A stretch of DNA of 64,000 bases from Streptomyces sp. ISL-98 (GCF_018614055.1 NZ_JAGGPB010000032.1:62001-126000); one strand, 5' to 3'; positions 53,909-63,873 are shown, counted from the first letter of the stretch. Notes: generated from the sequence alone by a model not told the origin. Translations and numbers: made by a program.

Positions 53909-55963
53909 TCAGCAACTCAACTTCGCATCCGCCCAGTCCGCGTGGTCGTAGTCGATCCCGTCCCCGCCGTCCGTGACCACCAGACGCACCACCTGCGCAC
54001 CGCTCACATCGGCCGAAATCGGCTGCGACGGCATGACGTTGGTCAGCGTGCCCGTCGAGGCGGCCTTTCTCCCGTCGGCCCAGATCTCGAACGCGACCGT
54101 GCCCCGGAGGCCCGCCTCGTCGTCGAGACCCACCCGAGCGGTGACGCCGGAGCACTTCCCGCCCGCGTAGTACTCGACCGTACTCGCGGCATGGACCCCG
54201 AGGCCCTTGGCGAATGCCTGGCCGCCGATGGTGATCGGCCTGCCGTCGCCCGCGCCGCTCTCACCGTTGCTGCGGTCCTTCTCGACGGGACCCCAGCCAT
54301 TGGCGGCGCTCATCCAGCCCAGGTCACTGAGCTGCGAGACCCCGGCGGGCGGCGCCACCACGACCCGCACGCCCACCGGCGCGGTGACGGCCGTCCGATC
54401 ACCCTGCGGCGTCCGGTACTTCGCGGTGAGTGCCAGATCGTACGTACCCGGGTCCGTGCCGTCCGGTACGGACACCTTCCACTCGGTACGGAGCCTCGCG
54501 CCGCCCTGAAGCACCGGAACCGAAGGCCGCGAGGCCGGTACGGCCGTCCAGCCCGCAGGACCGGCCAGCGAAACCGAGACGTCGCGTACGGGCGTACGGC
54601 CGAGGTCGGCGACCGTGGAGACAATCCCGGCCGTCCGGCCCTCCTCGGCCGTCGGGGAGCCGTCCGCGGTCAGTTCCACGGCCGGCGGCAGCCCGGCCCA
54701 CTTCTCGTCCGGCGCCACGCGGAGCAGCACCGTGCCGTGAGCGGGAACGGTCGCCGAGATCGTCCCAGTGGTGTGGCTGCTCCTGTGCTGCCACAGATCG
54801 CGCATGCGGTAGCCCGGCGCGTCCGGCAGGCCGACCGCCTCCGCCGTCGTCGCGATGCGCTGCGGGCTGCCGCTCTCGTTGAAGAGGGCCACGGTGCGGC
54901 CGCCGTCCGCCATCTCCTTGGTGACGACCCAGCGCCCGCCCTCGGAGCTCAGCACGGCGCCCTGCTTGCCGAGACGATCCTGGTCGACGGCGATGACCTC
55001 ACGGTTGCCGAGGATCTCGAAGGTCTCGGGGGTCGCCTTGCGCAGGTCGGAGCCGATGAGCAGGGGCGCCGCCATGACCGACCACATCGAGAAGTGGGTG
55101 CGGTACTCGGTGTCCGTCATGCCGCCGTTGCCGACCTCCAGCATGTCGGGGTCGTTCCAGTGGCCGGGCCCCGCGTACGGTGCGAGCGGCAGGTTCTGCT
55201 TCATGATCGACAGCATCGATCCCCAGCTGTCGCTGATGTCGCCGGTCGTACGCCACAGGTGTCCGACGTCGGCGGCCCACTCCCAGGGCCTGTTCTCGCC
55301 CCATTCGCAGATGCTGTGGACGATGGGGCGGCCCGTGGCCCTGAGCGCGTCGCGCATGGTCTTGTAGCGCAACTTGGCGTCGACGCCCAGGTTGTTGCAG
55401 TTGTCGTATTTGAGGTAGTCGACGCCCCAGTCGGCGAACTGCTTCGCATCGCTGTACTCATGGCCGAGCCCGCCGGGAAAGCCCGCGGGGTTGCAGGTCT
55501 TGGTGCCGGCACTGGTGTAGATGCCGAACTTGAGGCCCTTGGAGTGGACGTAGTCGGCGACGGCCTTGATGCCGTTCGGGAAACGCACCGGATCGGGCAC
55601 GAGTTTGCCGTCCGCGTCGCGCTGTGGCTTCGCCCAGCAGTCGTCGAGATTGACGTATTCGTATCCGGCTTCCTTGAGGCCCTTCTCGACGAAGATGTCC
55701 GCGATGCCTTTGATCATCGCCTCGTTGAAATCGGCCCGGCAGTGCGTGGAGTTCCAGTTGTTGAATCCCATGGGCGGGGTGGGCGCGAGTCCCTCGGCGA
55801 GCGGGTCGGCGGGTGCTGCTGTGGCCGGTGAGGGCGGTGTGCCGTCGCTGTGCGCGGCGGCCGGCGCGGCGAGTCCGGTCGTGGCCAGCAGCGCTGCGGC
55901 CAGCGCTCCGACGACTCTGCCGGCGACTCCGCCAGGGGGTGTGCGGACGGGAAGGTGACGCAT
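53909..55963 (-). CDS. Secreted GH27 alpha-galactosidase with NPCBM domain
   Basis: 684 residues. A signal peptide precedes the GH27 barrel with MGFNNWNSTHC, nucleophile Asp in YLKYDNC and acid/base Asp in TTGDISDSW. A beta-sandwich follows, and the last roughly 140 residues are an NPCBM-type module (LGWMSAANGWGP to DYDHADW). It removes alpha-galactosyl units from oligo- and polysaccharides outside the cell. It is divergent from the sugar importer, with 210 bases between. Confidence 0.92.
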   Translation of the reverse strand: MRHLPVRTPPGGVAGRVVGALAAALLATTGLAAPAAAHSDGTPPSPATAAPADPLAEGLAPTPPMGFNNWNSTHCRADFNEAMIKGIADIFVEKGLKEAGYEYVNLDDCWAKPQRDADGKLVPDPVRFPNGIKAVADYVHSKGLKFGIYTSAGTKTCNPAGFPGGLGHEYSDAKQFADWGVDYLKYDNCNNLGVDAKLRYKTMRDALRATGRPIVHSICEWGENRPWEWAADVGHLWRTTGDISDSWGSMLSIMKQNLPLAPYAGPGHWNDPDMLEVGNGGMTDTEYRTHFSMWSVMAAPLLIGSDLRKATPETFEILGNREVIAVDQDRLGKQGAVLSSEGGRWVVTKEMADGGRTVALFNESGSPQRIATTAEAVGLPDAPGYRMRDLWQHRSSHTTGTISATVPAHGTVLLRVAPDEKWAGLPPAVELTADGSPTAEEGRTAGIVSTVADLGRTPVRDVSVSLAGPAGWTAVPASRPSVPVLQGGARLRTEWKVSVPDGTDPGTYDLALTAKYRTPQGDRTAVTAPVGVRVVVAPPAGVSQLSDLGWMSAANGWGPVEKDRSNGESGAGDGRPITIGGQAFAKGLGVHAASTVEYYAGGKCSGVTARVGLDDEAGLRGTVAFEIWADGRKAASTGTLTNVMPSQPISADVSGAQVVRLVVTDGGDGIDYDHADWADAKLSC

Positions 55964-56173
55964 CGTTACGTTCCTCCGTGTGCGCGAGAGATCAGCCGAT
56001 GTCGTGTACGTGTCAGCATGCGCGTTTAAGGTAGAGCGCGTTGGAGTCTGTTGGAAGAGGCGCGGTAACGGTTGTCCGGTATCTCGTCAGAACGCTTGAC
56101 GGCGTGCCCGCTTGGGGGTTGAGATCCAAGCCTCGCGTTCGGTTGTGTTGAGTTCTACCTCGGAGGAGGGGAC
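55964..56173. promoter_or_regulatory. Divergent control region of alpha-galactosidase and sugar importer
   Basis: 210 bases that must hold both promoters. An imperfect palindrome gtcagaacgcttgac (56086-56100) and an AACGGTTGTCC stretch at 56067-56077 loosely resemble half of the 52817 palindrome. No exact copy of it was found, so LacI control of this pair is only a guess. Confidence 0.4.
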
Positions 56174-57523
56174 ATGGCTCAGTCAGGGTTCAATGGTCCA
56201 GCCGTTCCCGGGAGCGTGGCAGGACATCGGATGTCCCGCCGGGATCTCCTGCGCGGTGCGGCCGCGGGCGCGGGAGCGGTCGCGCTGCCTTCGCTGCTCA
56301 CCGCCTGTGGCAGTGGTCCCGGCGGCGACGGCCGTACGGTCACGATGGGCTCGAATTCCTCCGACCCGGTGCCGAAGAAGGCATTCGCCGAGGCTTTCCG
56401 GGCGTACGAGAAACAGGCCGGAGGCGGTCGCAGGATCAAGGTCAACACCGTCGACCACAACACCTTCCAGGAGAACATCAACCGCTATCTCCAGGGCAAG
56501 CCGGACGACGTATTCATGTGGTTCGCCGGTTACCGGATGCAGTTCTTCGCCAAGAAGGGCCTGCTGTACGACATCAGCGACATCTGGAAGGGCTTCGAGG
56601 GTTTCTCCCCGGCCCTCAAGGACCAGTCGACGGGCGAGGACGGCAAGCAGTACCTCGTGCCGTACTACTACTACCCGTGGGCGGTCTTCCACCGGAAGAG
56701 CGTCTTCTCGAAGTACGGCTACGAAGCCCCCGGCACCCTCGACGACTACATTGCCCTCGCCCGGCAGATGAAGAAGGACAAGCTCGTCCCCATCGCCTTC
56801 TGCGACAAGGACGGCTGGCCCGCGATGGGCACCTTCGACTACATCAATATGCGCACCAACGGCTACGAATTCCACAAGTCCCTGATGGCAGGCCGCGAGG
56901 CGTGGACCGACAAGCGCGTCAGGGAGGTCTTCGACACCTGGCGCAGGATCCTCCCGTACTGCCACGAGGGCGCCAACGGCCGCACCTGGCAGGAAGCCGC
57001 CACCTCCCTCCAGAAGCGCGAGACCGGCATGGCGGTCTTCGGACTCCCGCACCCCGGCGCCCAGTTCCCGAAGGCGGAGCAGGACGACCTCGACTTCTTC
57101 CCGTTCCCGGAGATCAATCCGGAGCACGGCCAGGACGCGGTCGAGGCGCCCATCGACGGCTTCCTGCTGGCGAAGAAGTCGAAGAACCTCAAGAACAAAA
57201 AGACCATGGAGAGCGCGAAGGACCTGCTGTCCTGGCTGGCCACGGGCAAGGCCGAGGACATCTACCTGGCCGGTGACCCCAACAACATCGCCGTCAGCGA
57301 CCGGGCCGACACCTCCACCTACACGCCGATCCAGAAGAAGGCCGTCGCACTCGTCTCGGGCGCCCGGCAGATATCCCAGTTCCTGGACCGCGACACCCGG
57401 CCGGACTTCTCGTCGACCGTGATGATTCCGGCCATCCAGAAGTTCATCAGCAACCCCAACGACGTGGACGGCCTGGTCAACGACATCGAGAGCCAGAAGA
57501 AGACCATCTTCGCCTCCGACTGA
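56174..57523 (+). CDS. Sugar ABC transporter solute-binding lipoprotein
   Basis: 449 residues from ATG 56174 with GGAGGAGG upstream. The N-terminus has a twin-arginine-like RRDLLRG and a lipobox ending LTAC, so it is probably Tat-exported and lipid-anchored. The fold (VTMGSNSSDPVPKKAF to AVFGLPHPGAQF) is the family 1 sugar-binding type. It delivers its sugar to the permeases that follow. Confidence 0.9.
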   Translation: MAQSGFNGPAVPGSVAGHRMSRRDLLRGAAAGAGAVALPSLLTACGSGPGGDGRTVTMGSNSSDPVPKKAFAEAFRAYEKQAGGGRRIKVNTVDHNTFQENINRYLQGKPDDVFMWFAGYRMQFFAKKGLLYDISDIWKGFEGFSPALKDQSTGEDGKQYLVPYYYYPWAVFHRKSVFSKYGYEAPGTLDDYIALARQMKKDKLVPIAFCDKDGWPAMGTFDYINMRTNGYEFHKSLMAGREAWTDKRVREVFDTWRRILPYCHEGANGRTWQEAATSLQKRETGMAVFGLPHPGAQFPKAEQDDLDFFPFPEINPEHGQDAVEAPIDGFLLAKKSKNLKNKKTMESAKDLLSWLATGKAEDIYLAGDPNNIAVSDRADTSTYTPIQKKAVALVSGARQISQFLDRDTRPDFSSTVMIPAIQKFISNPNDVDGLVNDIESQKKTIFASD

Positions 57524-57555
57524 CGCCCGCCCCCACCCACTTGGAGCCCCGACCA

Positions 57556-58473
57556 GTGCCGTCGACCACCGCACAGCGCGCCGGACGACGACGAGGCCCG
57601 CGCCGGTTCACTCCGCGCGACCTCGCCGTCCTCGGCGTGCTGCTTGGCATACCGATCCTGCTCGACATCGCCATCGTGTGGGGCCCGACCCTCGCCTCCG
57701 TCGTGCTGTCCTTCACCAACTGGGACGGCATCGGAGACATCGAGTGGGTCGGTACGGACAACTACACCAACCTCTTCACCAACTACCCGGTGTTCTGGCC
57801 CGCCGTACGCCACAACCTGTTGTGGCTGGCCTTCCTCGGCTGCCTCGCCACCCCGTTCGGGCTGCTGCTCGCCGTACTCATCGACAAGGGCGTCCGCTTC
57901 AGCCGCTTCTACCAGTCGACGCTCTACATGCCCGTCGTGCTCTCGCTGGCCGTCGTCGGCTTCATCGCCCAGCTGGTCTTCTCCCGCGACCAGGGCGCGC
58001 TCAACGCCGTACTCGGCGACACCAGGACCCCCACCGACTGGCTCGGCGACCCCGACCTGAACATCTGGATGATCCTGATCGCCGCCGCCTGGCGGCACAC
58101 CGGCTACGTCATGATCCTCTACCTGGCCGGGCTGAAAGCCGTCGACCGGTCCCTCAAGGAAGCCGCCGCCATCGACGGCGCGAGCGAGACGCAGACCTTC
58201 TTCCGCGTCGTCCTCCCGACGCTGCGCCCCGTCAACATCATCGTCCGCGTCATCACCGTCATCGAGTCCCTGCGCGCCTTCGACATCGTGTACGCCGTCA
58301 ACCACGGCAGAAACGGCCTCGAGGTGCTCTCGGTGCTCGTCACCGACAACATCATCGGCGAGGCGAGCCGCATCGGCTTCGGCTCGGCGATCGCCGTCGT
58401 CCTGCTGGGCGTCTCGCTGGCCTTCGTCGTGACGTACCTGGTCCAGGAGCTCCGAGGGGAGAAGAACCGATGA
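57556..58473 (+). CDS. Sugar ABC transporter permease, first subunit
   Basis: 305 residues from GTG 57556 (TTGGAG upstream; a TTG at 57541 is possible). Six membrane helices and the EAA loop EAAAIDGASETQTFFRV, typical of MalF-like permeases. No ATPase gene is in the cluster; in Streptomyces such importers share the multi-substrate ATPase MsiK (known). The stop overlaps the next permease by ATGA. Confidence 0.9.
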   Translation: MPSTTAQRAGRRRGPRRFTPRDLAVLGVLLGIPILLDIAIVWGPTLASVVLSFTNWDGIGDIEWVGTDNYTNLFTNYPVFWPAVRHNLLWLAFLGCLATPFGLLLAVLIDKGVRFSRFYQSTLYMPVVLSLAVVGFIAQLVFSRDQGALNAVLGDTRTPTDWLGDPDLNIWMILIAAAWRHTGYVMILYLAGLKAVDRSLKEAAAIDGASETQTFFRVVLPTLRPVNIIVRVITVIESLRAFDIVYAVNHGRNGLEVLSVLVTDNIIGEASRIGFGSAIAVVLLGVSLAFVVTYLVQELRGEKNR

Positions 58474-59330
58474 CGCGGGTACGCCCGGCCAGGCTCGGCC
58501 TGCACGCCTTCCTGATGGCCGTCTCGCTGGCCTTCCTCGCCCCGCTCGCCCTGGCGGTCTACGCGTCCCTGCGCCCGTACGAAGAGACCTCCGAGCACGG
58601 CTACTTCTCCCTCCCCGACCGTCTCTCCTTCGACTACTACCAACAGGCCTTCACCGACTCGGGGATGACGAAGTATTTCGTCAACACCTTGATCATCGCG
58701 GTGCCGGGCGTTCTCGTCACCCTCTTCCTCGCCTCCTTCGTGGCCTTCGCGGTCGCACGGCTGCGGATGCGCGGCTCGATGCTCCTCCTGATGCTCTTCA
58801 CCGCGGGCAACCTGCTGCCGCAGCAGGTCATCGTGACGCCGCTGTACGTCCTCTTCAACCGCATCCCGCTGCCGTACTGGATGTCCGACTCGATGACGAT
58901 GTTCGACTCGTACTGGGCGGTCGTCTCGGTCCAGGTCGGCTTCCAGACCGGCTTCTGCGTCTTCGTCCTGGCGAACTTCATGCGCGCCCTGCCGTACGAA
59001 ATCCTGGAGGCGGCCATCGTCGACGGCGCGGGCGTTTGGACCCAGTACTGGCGCATCACCCTGCCACTGTGCCGCCCGGCCCTCGCCGCCCTGGGCACGC
59101 TCCAGTTCACCTGGATGTACAACGACTTCCTGTGGGCACTGGTCTTCATGTCCGACGGCGACAAACTCCCCATCACCTCGGCGCTGAACAACCTCCGCGG
59201 CCAGTTCTTCACCGACTACAACCTGCTGGCGGCGGGCTCGGTGATCGTCGCCCTGCCGACCCTGCTGGTCTTCCTGCTCCTGCAACGCCACTTCATCGCG
59301 GGCCTGACCCTGGGATCGAGCAAGGGCTGA
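58470..59330 (+). CDS. Sugar ABC transporter permease, second subunit
   Basis: 286 residues starting inside the previous stop. Six membrane segments and the EAA loop EAAIVDGAGVWTQYWRI match MalG-like permeases. It forms the membrane channel with the first subunit. Confidence 0.92.
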   Translation: MTRVRPARLGLHAFLMAVSLAFLAPLALAVYASLRPYEETSEHGYFSLPDRLSFDYYQQAFTDSGMTKYFVNTLIIAVPGVLVTLFLASFVAFAVARLRMRGSMLLLMLFTAGNLLPQQVIVTPLYVLFNRIPLPYWMSDSMTMFDSYWAVVSVQVGFQTGFCVFVLANFMRALPYEILEAAIVDGAGVWTQYWRITLPLCRPALAALGTLQFTWMYNDFLWALVFMSDGDKLPITSALNNLRGQFFTDYNLLAAGSVIVALPTLLVFLLLQRHFIAGLTLGSSKG

Positions 59331-59384
59331 GCGTCCGGGCGTCGGTCCCGCTGGGACCCGTGCGGCGCAATGTCCGCGTCGACG

Positions 59385-60161
59385 TCAGCGGGCGACCTTC
59401 TCGGCCAGGTACTCCTCCCAGGTCCGCTTGCCCACCGCGCGGTCGGGCGCGGTCAGATCCCCGGAACGAAAGCCCGCGCCGACCTTCCCCGGGATGAGCA
59501 CGCGCAGGACGAGGCGGCGCTTGCCCGCCGCCCGCAGCCAGCTCCTGGCCAGCCGGTCTATCGAGTACACCGTCGGCCCGGCCAGGTCCGGCACCTGTCC
59601 GGCCGGCCCGTTGAGCGCCAACTCGACGAGCCGGTCCGCGACTTCACCCGGGTCGACCGGCTGGCAGACGGTACGGGCCGGCACGATGACCACGGGCAGC
59701 TTGGACAAGACGCCAAAGGTCCTGTCCAGAAGCTCGGGGAACTGAGTGGCGCGCAGATTGGTCCAGCCGATTCCCGAGGCCGCCAGCAGCCGCTCCCCTT
59801 CCAGCTTGATCCGGTAATAGGGGTACGGGATCCGGTCGATGCCGACGACAGAGATGTTGAGGACGTGCTCGACCCCGGCCCGCTGCGCGGCCTCCAGCAG
59901 GTGGTGGAAGGCCGGGACGTCGTTCTTGAAGTGCCAGATGTCGGTCGCGCAGTGAATGACCGTGCGGACCCCGGCGAACGCCTCGTCCAGACCCGCCCCG
60001 CTCGCGAGGTCACCGGTGAACCAGGTCACGCCCGCATCGCCCGGCAGCACGGTCCTGCGGGTGAGCGCCCGCACCGGCAACCCGGTGCGGCGCGCCCGCT
60101 CCAGCACCTTGCGGCCGAGTACGCCCGTCGCACCGGTCACCATGATCGCGTCGTTGTTCAT
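59385..60161 (-). CDS. NAD(P)-binding atypical SDR (NmrA/YwnB-like)
   Basis: 258 residues. The N-terminal glycine loop is TGATGVLGRK, with the VLNISVVGIDRI and YYRIKLEGERLL blocks of atypical SDRs that sense or reduce quinones or act as regulators. It faces the permease gene tail to tail, 54 bases away. Substrate is unknown. Confidence 0.88.
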   Translation of the reverse strand: MNNDAIMVTGATGVLGRKVLERARRTGLPVRALTRRTVLPGDAGVTWFTGDLASGAGLDEAFAGVRTVIHCATDIWHFKNDVPAFHHLLEAAQRAGVEHVLNISVVGIDRIPYPYYRIKLEGERLLAASGIGWTNLRATQFPELLDRTFGVLSKLPVVIVPARTVCQPVDPGEVADRLVELALNGPAGQVPDLAGPTVYSIDRLARSWLRAAGKRRLVLRVLIPGKVGAGFRSGDLTAPDRAVGKRTWEEYLAEKVAR

Positions 60162-60271
60162 CAGTCGGCCCTTCTCGTGTTGCTGTCACTCATGAAGAAC
60201 CGACGACTCACGTGTTCTGTGACAGCTCCCGCAGCTGACCGGCCAGAAAGTGAAAAGAAGCCGGCCCGCGG

Positions 60272-60451
60272 CTACGTGCCGGCTCCCTCCGGCACCCGCT
60301 GCACCACGATCACCAGGAACGCGTCCGACTCCAGGTCCATCACGACCTCCGCCGGGCACCCCTCCGCGCGTCGTGCCAAGGCGAATTCCTCCGCCGGCCA
60401 GCTGCCCCTCGGGCCTCCGGCCGGGAACTGTTCCAACACCATGCGACTCAT
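60272..60451 (-). CDS. Small conserved-looking 59-residue protein
   Basis: ATG at 60451 (reverse strand) opens a 59-residue frame, MSRMVLEQFPAGG...QRVPEGAGT, with strong G/C third positions and a GGGGG-rich stretch upstream. It is short, with an acidic middle (FALARRAEG and VVMDLESDAFLVIV). It is too short for many gene finders. No family recognised. Confidence 0.5.
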   Translation of the reverse strand: MSRMVLEQFPAGGPRGSWPAEEFALARRAEGCPAEVVMDLESDAFLVIVVQRVPEGAGT

Positions 60452-60717
60452 GCCGCACCCCCGTTCCCATACCAGCCGAACTCTCGCTCATGTGCTCCAA
60501 CGAGACTCCGTGCACGTGCGTCACGGTTCCCCCGTCCCACCAGGGCACTCTTGTCATACGATTCGACGCCGCCGGGGCCCGTCGGCGTTGCTTCCGACCC
60601 GCAACAGCATCAGCACGGTTGTGTGCCCAAACGGTCGCGGGCACCATGCGGTGACCCCGGGTTTCCGTGGCAGGGTGTTGCGGGCAAGCCACAGGGGGCT
60701 ACGGAAGAGGGGGAACC

Positions 60718-61755
60718 GTGATCGTCTGGATCAACGGTGCGTTCAGTGCGGGCAAGACCAGCGCCGCGCGCGAACTGATCGATCTGATCCCGAACAGCAC
60801 CTTCTACGACCCCGAACTGATCGGCGGGGGACTGCGCAACCTGCTGCCGCAGAAAAGACTCTCCGAGGTCAGCGACTACCAGGACCTCCCGATCTGGCGC
60901 CGCCTCGTCGTCGACACCGCCGCCGCTCTGCTCGCCGAGGTCGGCGGGCCGCTGGTGGTGCCCATGACGATCCTGCGGCAGGAGTACCGGGACGAGATCT
61001 TCGGCGGGCTCGCTGCCCGCCGTATCCCGGTGTGCCATGTGCTGCTGGCGCCAGACGAAACGATCCTGCGCCAACGGATCGCCGACCGCGAGGAGCTGGA
61101 GGACGACCCCGAAGTCAGTGAACGTGTACGTCAATGGGCGTACGAGCACATCGAGCCGTACCGTGCGGCCCTGTCCTGGCTCGCCGAGGACGCCCACGTC
61201 GTCGACACCAGCCGGCTGAGCCCCGCCGAGACGGCCTGCCGGATAGCCGACGCGGTACGGACCGGGGCCGCCGGCGCCTGCGAGATCGTGCAGACGCCGG
61301 AGCCGACCGCCGAGACCGTTGCCGCGGGGGTCCTCCTCTTCGACGAGGCGGACCGGGTACTGCTCGTCGACCCGACGTACAAACCCGGCTGGGAGTTCCC
61401 CGGCGGCGTCGTGGAGCCGGGGGAGCCGCCCGCGCGCGCCGGAATGCGCGAAGTCAAGGAGGAGATAGGGATACAACTCACCGACGTACCAGGGCTGCTT
61501 GTCGTCGACTGGGAGCCGCCCCGGGCGCCCGCCTACGGCGGCCTGCGGCTGATCTTCGACGGCGGCAGGCTCGACAGCACGGAAGCCAAGCGGCTGCTGC
61601 TGCCAGGATCCGAGCTGCGTGGCTGGCGGTTCGTCACCGAGGAGGAGGCCGCCGGGCTGCTGCCCCCCAACCGTTACGAGCGTCTCCGCTGGGCTCTGCG
61701 GGCCCGCGAGCGGTCAGTCGTGCTCAACCTGGAGGCCGGAGTCCCGGTCGGCTGA
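60718..61755 (+). CDS. P-loop kinase/NTPase fused to NUDIX hydrolase
   Basis: 345 residues from GTG 60718. The first roughly 185 residues have a P-loop (VWINGAFSAGKTSAAREL) like adenylate kinase or TmrB-like small-molecule kinases. The C-terminal part is a NUDIX domain with a near-perfect box, GGVVEPGEPPARAGMREVKEEIGI split across its key residues (G, E, R-E, E-E, G). A kinase with a nucleotide-diphosphate hydrolase in one chain suggests nucleotide salvage or resistance. Its 3' end overlaps the converging MBL gene by 42 bases. Confidence 0.87.
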   Translation: MIVWINGAFSAGKTSAARELIDLIPNSTFYDPELIGGGLRNLLPQKRLSEVSDYQDLPIWRRLVVDTAAALLAEVGGPLVVPMTILRQEYRDEIFGGLAARRIPVCHVLLAPDETILRQRIADREELEDDPEVSERVRQWAYEHIEPYRAALSWLAEDAHVVDTSRLSPAETACRIADAVRTGAAGACEIVQTPEPTAETVAAGVLLFDEADRVLLVDPTYKPGWEFPGGVVEPGEPPARAGMREVKEEIGIQLTDVPGLLVVDWEPPRAPAYGGLRLIFDGGRLDSTEAKRLLLPGSELRGWRFVTEEEAAGLLPPNRYERLRWALRARERSVVLNLEAGVPVG

Positions 61756-62439
61756 CGCGCGCAGGACGGCGGCGGCGTCGGCGGTCAGCGGATCGCCGTG
61801 GCCGAAGCAGACCGTGGCGGGGGCGAGCGCGGCCAGCCGGCGGAACGAGGCCAGCGCCCGCTCCCGGTCGGTGTTGAACACACCGAGCATGACCTGGCCC
61901 ACGCCTGCGACGCAGTCGCCCGTGAACAGCACGCCGTACTCCGGCAGATGGACGGCGATGCTGCCGTCCGTGTGGCCCGGGGAGTGCACCACCTGCGCGC
62001 CGCCGCCGAAGTCCAGCAGGTCGCCGTCCTCGGCCTCCCGGTCGACCCGGGTGGGCGGGGCCGGCGGCACGGTCAGCCCGTGGGCGTACAGCGGACGCTC
62101 CCAGTCCAGCAGTACGGGCTCCGGCACCGGCCGGTCGCCTCGGATGACGGGCGCGTCGAGCCGGTGGGCCACGATCTCGGCGCCGTAGCGGTCGGCGAGT
62201 TCCTGGGCGGCGCCCACGTGGTCGCGGTGGCAGTGGGTGAGGACGATGCGGCGGATGTTCTGCGGGCGCAGGCCCAGGCTCCGTATCGCCGCTTCGATGT
62301 CAGGGGCGGCGTCCTTGTTGCCCGCGTCGATCAGGGTCAGTTCCGCGTCCGGCTCCCCGCTCTCGCGCCAGAGGTACGCCTGGCCGATCGGGAAGCGGAA
62401 CATGTGCAGTCGCTCGGGGATTACCTCGACAAGATCCAT
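61714..62439 (-). CDS. MBL-fold metallo-hydrolase
   Basis: 241 residues from ATG 62439. The zinc motif is THCHRDHVGAA, with later HSPGHTDGSIAVHL and GDCV. The metallo-beta-lactamase fold serves many hydrolases (glyoxalase II, lactonases), so substrate is open. Its coding end overlaps the kinase-NUDIX gene. Confidence 0.9.
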   Translation of the reverse strand: MDLVEVIPERLHMFRFPIGQAYLWRESGEPDAELTLIDAGNKDAAPDIEAAIRSLGLRPQNIRRIVLTHCHRDHVGAAQELADRYGAEIVAHRLDAPVIRGDRPVPEPVLLDWERPLYAHGLTVPPAPPTRVDREAEDGDLLDFGGGAQVVHSPGHTDGSIAVHLPEYGVLFTGDCVAGVGQVMLGVFNTDRERALASFRRLAALAPATVCFGHGDPLTADAAAVLRASADRDSGLQVEHD

Positions 62440-62508
62440 GCGACGAACGTACGCAGCGCGTGCCGCCCGCCGCACGGATCTTCGCTGTCGGCGATCTCCG
62501 CTCTCCGC

Positions 62509-63873
62509 TTAACCCTTCTTGGACTCCGCGTAGTTGACCAGGAACAGCGCCTCGGCAACGGACATCCGCTCCAGCTCCTCGGGCGACACGCTCTCGTTCA
62601 CCGCGTGGATCTGCGCCTCCGGCTCGCTCAGCCCGATGAGCAGAATCTCCGCCTCCGGGTAGAGCGCGGCGAGCGTGTTGCACAGCGGGATCGAGCCGCC
62701 CATGCCGGACGCCTGCATCTCCTGGCCCGGGTACGCCACACGCATCGCCTCGGCCATCGAGGTGTACGCCGGACTGCTGATGTCCGCCTTGAACGGCTGG
62801 CCCTGACCCACCTGCTCCACCGAGACCCGCGCACCCCACGGCGTGTGCGATTCGAGGTGTGCGGTCAGCAGCTTCGTCGCCTCGGCGGCGTCCTGGCCCG
62901 GCGGCACCCGGAGGCTTATCTGCGCCCGCGCGCTCGCCTGGAGGGACGGCGTCGCGCCCACGACCGGCGGGCAGTCGATGCCGATCACCGTGACGGCGGG
63001 GCGGGCCCAGATGCGGTCGGCGACGGAGCCGCTGCCGATCAGGCCGACGCCGTCGAGCACCTTGGCGTCCTTGCGGAACTCCGCCTCCGGGTACTCCACG
63101 CCGTCCCACGAAGCGTCCGCGGTCAGCCCGTCCACGGTCGTCGAACCGTCCTCGGCGCGAAGCGAGGCCAGCAGCTGGATGAGCGCGGCCAGCGCGTCGG
63201 GTGCGGCGCCGCCGAACTGGCCGGAGTGCAGGTTGCCTTCCAGGGTGTCGATCCGTACCCGCAGCATGGTCATGCCGCGCAGCGTCGCGGTGACCGTCGG
63301 CAGGCCGACGCGGAAGTTGCCGGTGTCGCCGATGACGACGGTGTCGGCGGCGAGCAGCTCGGGGTGCGCCTCCGCGTACTGCTCCAGGCCGCCCGTGCCC
63401 TGCTCCTCCGAGCCCTCCGCGACGACCTTGACGGAGACAGGCACGCCGCCGTTCGCCTTGAGGGCGCGCAGCGCGAGCAGGTGCATGATGAAGCCGCCCT
63501 TGCAATCGGCGGCGCCACGCCCGTACCAACGCCCGTCGCGCTCGGTCAGCTCGAACGGCGGAGTCACCCAGGAAGCAAGATCGAGCGGCGGCTGCACGTC
63601 GTAGTGCGCGTACAGCAGAACGGTCGGAGCGCCCTCAGGACCGGGCAGGAAGCCGTACACGGACTGGGTGCCGTCCGGGGTGTCCAGCAGCGCGACGTCC
63701 TGGAAGCCCTCGGAGCGCAGCGCGCCGGCGACCCAGTTCGCGGCGGCCTCGCACTCGCTCTTCGGGAACTGCGCGGGATCCGCCACCGACTGGAAGGCCA
63801 CCAGCTCGGCCAGCTCCGCCTTGGCGCGGGGCATCAGCGAGGCGACGGTCTCGGCGATCGGATTCGCGGTCAT
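62509..63873 (-). CDS. M20-family dipeptidase
   Basis: 454 residues from ATG 63873, after an AGGAG site; 28 codons of open frame upstream are not coding-like. The M20 pattern is HYDVQPP with the first metal ligand, GAADCKGG, EGSEEQGT and MGGSIPL. It should hydrolyse dipeptides or related amides in the cytosol. An inverted repeat lies 34-57 bases upstream. Confidence 0.9.
   Translation of the reverse strand: MTANPIAETVASLMPRAKAELAELVAFQSVADPAQFPKSECEAAANWVAGALRSEGFQDVALLDTPDGTQSVYGFLPGPEGAPTVLLYAHYDVQPPLDLASWVTPPFELTERDGRWYGRGAADCKGGFIMHLLALRALKANGGVPVSVKVVAEGSEEQGTGGLEQYAEAHPELLAADTVVIGDTGNFRVGLPTVTATLRGMTMLRVRIDTLEGNLHSGQFGGAAPDALAALIQLLASLRAEDGSTTVDGLTADASWDGVEYPEAEFRKDAKVLDGVGLIGSGSVADRIWARPAVTVIGIDCPPVVGATPSLQASARAQISLRVPPGQDAAEATKLLTAHLESHTPWGARVSVEQVGQGQPFKADISSPAYTSMAEAMRVAYPGQEMQASGMGGSIPLCNTLAALYPEAEILLIGLSEPEAQIHAVNESVSPEELERMSVAEALFLVNYAESKKG

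Noticed and set aside
56086..56124. TTGACG followed 17 bases later by TTGAGA as a promoter for the sugar importer
   Set aside because: The -10 element is too weak, so I did not call it a promoter.
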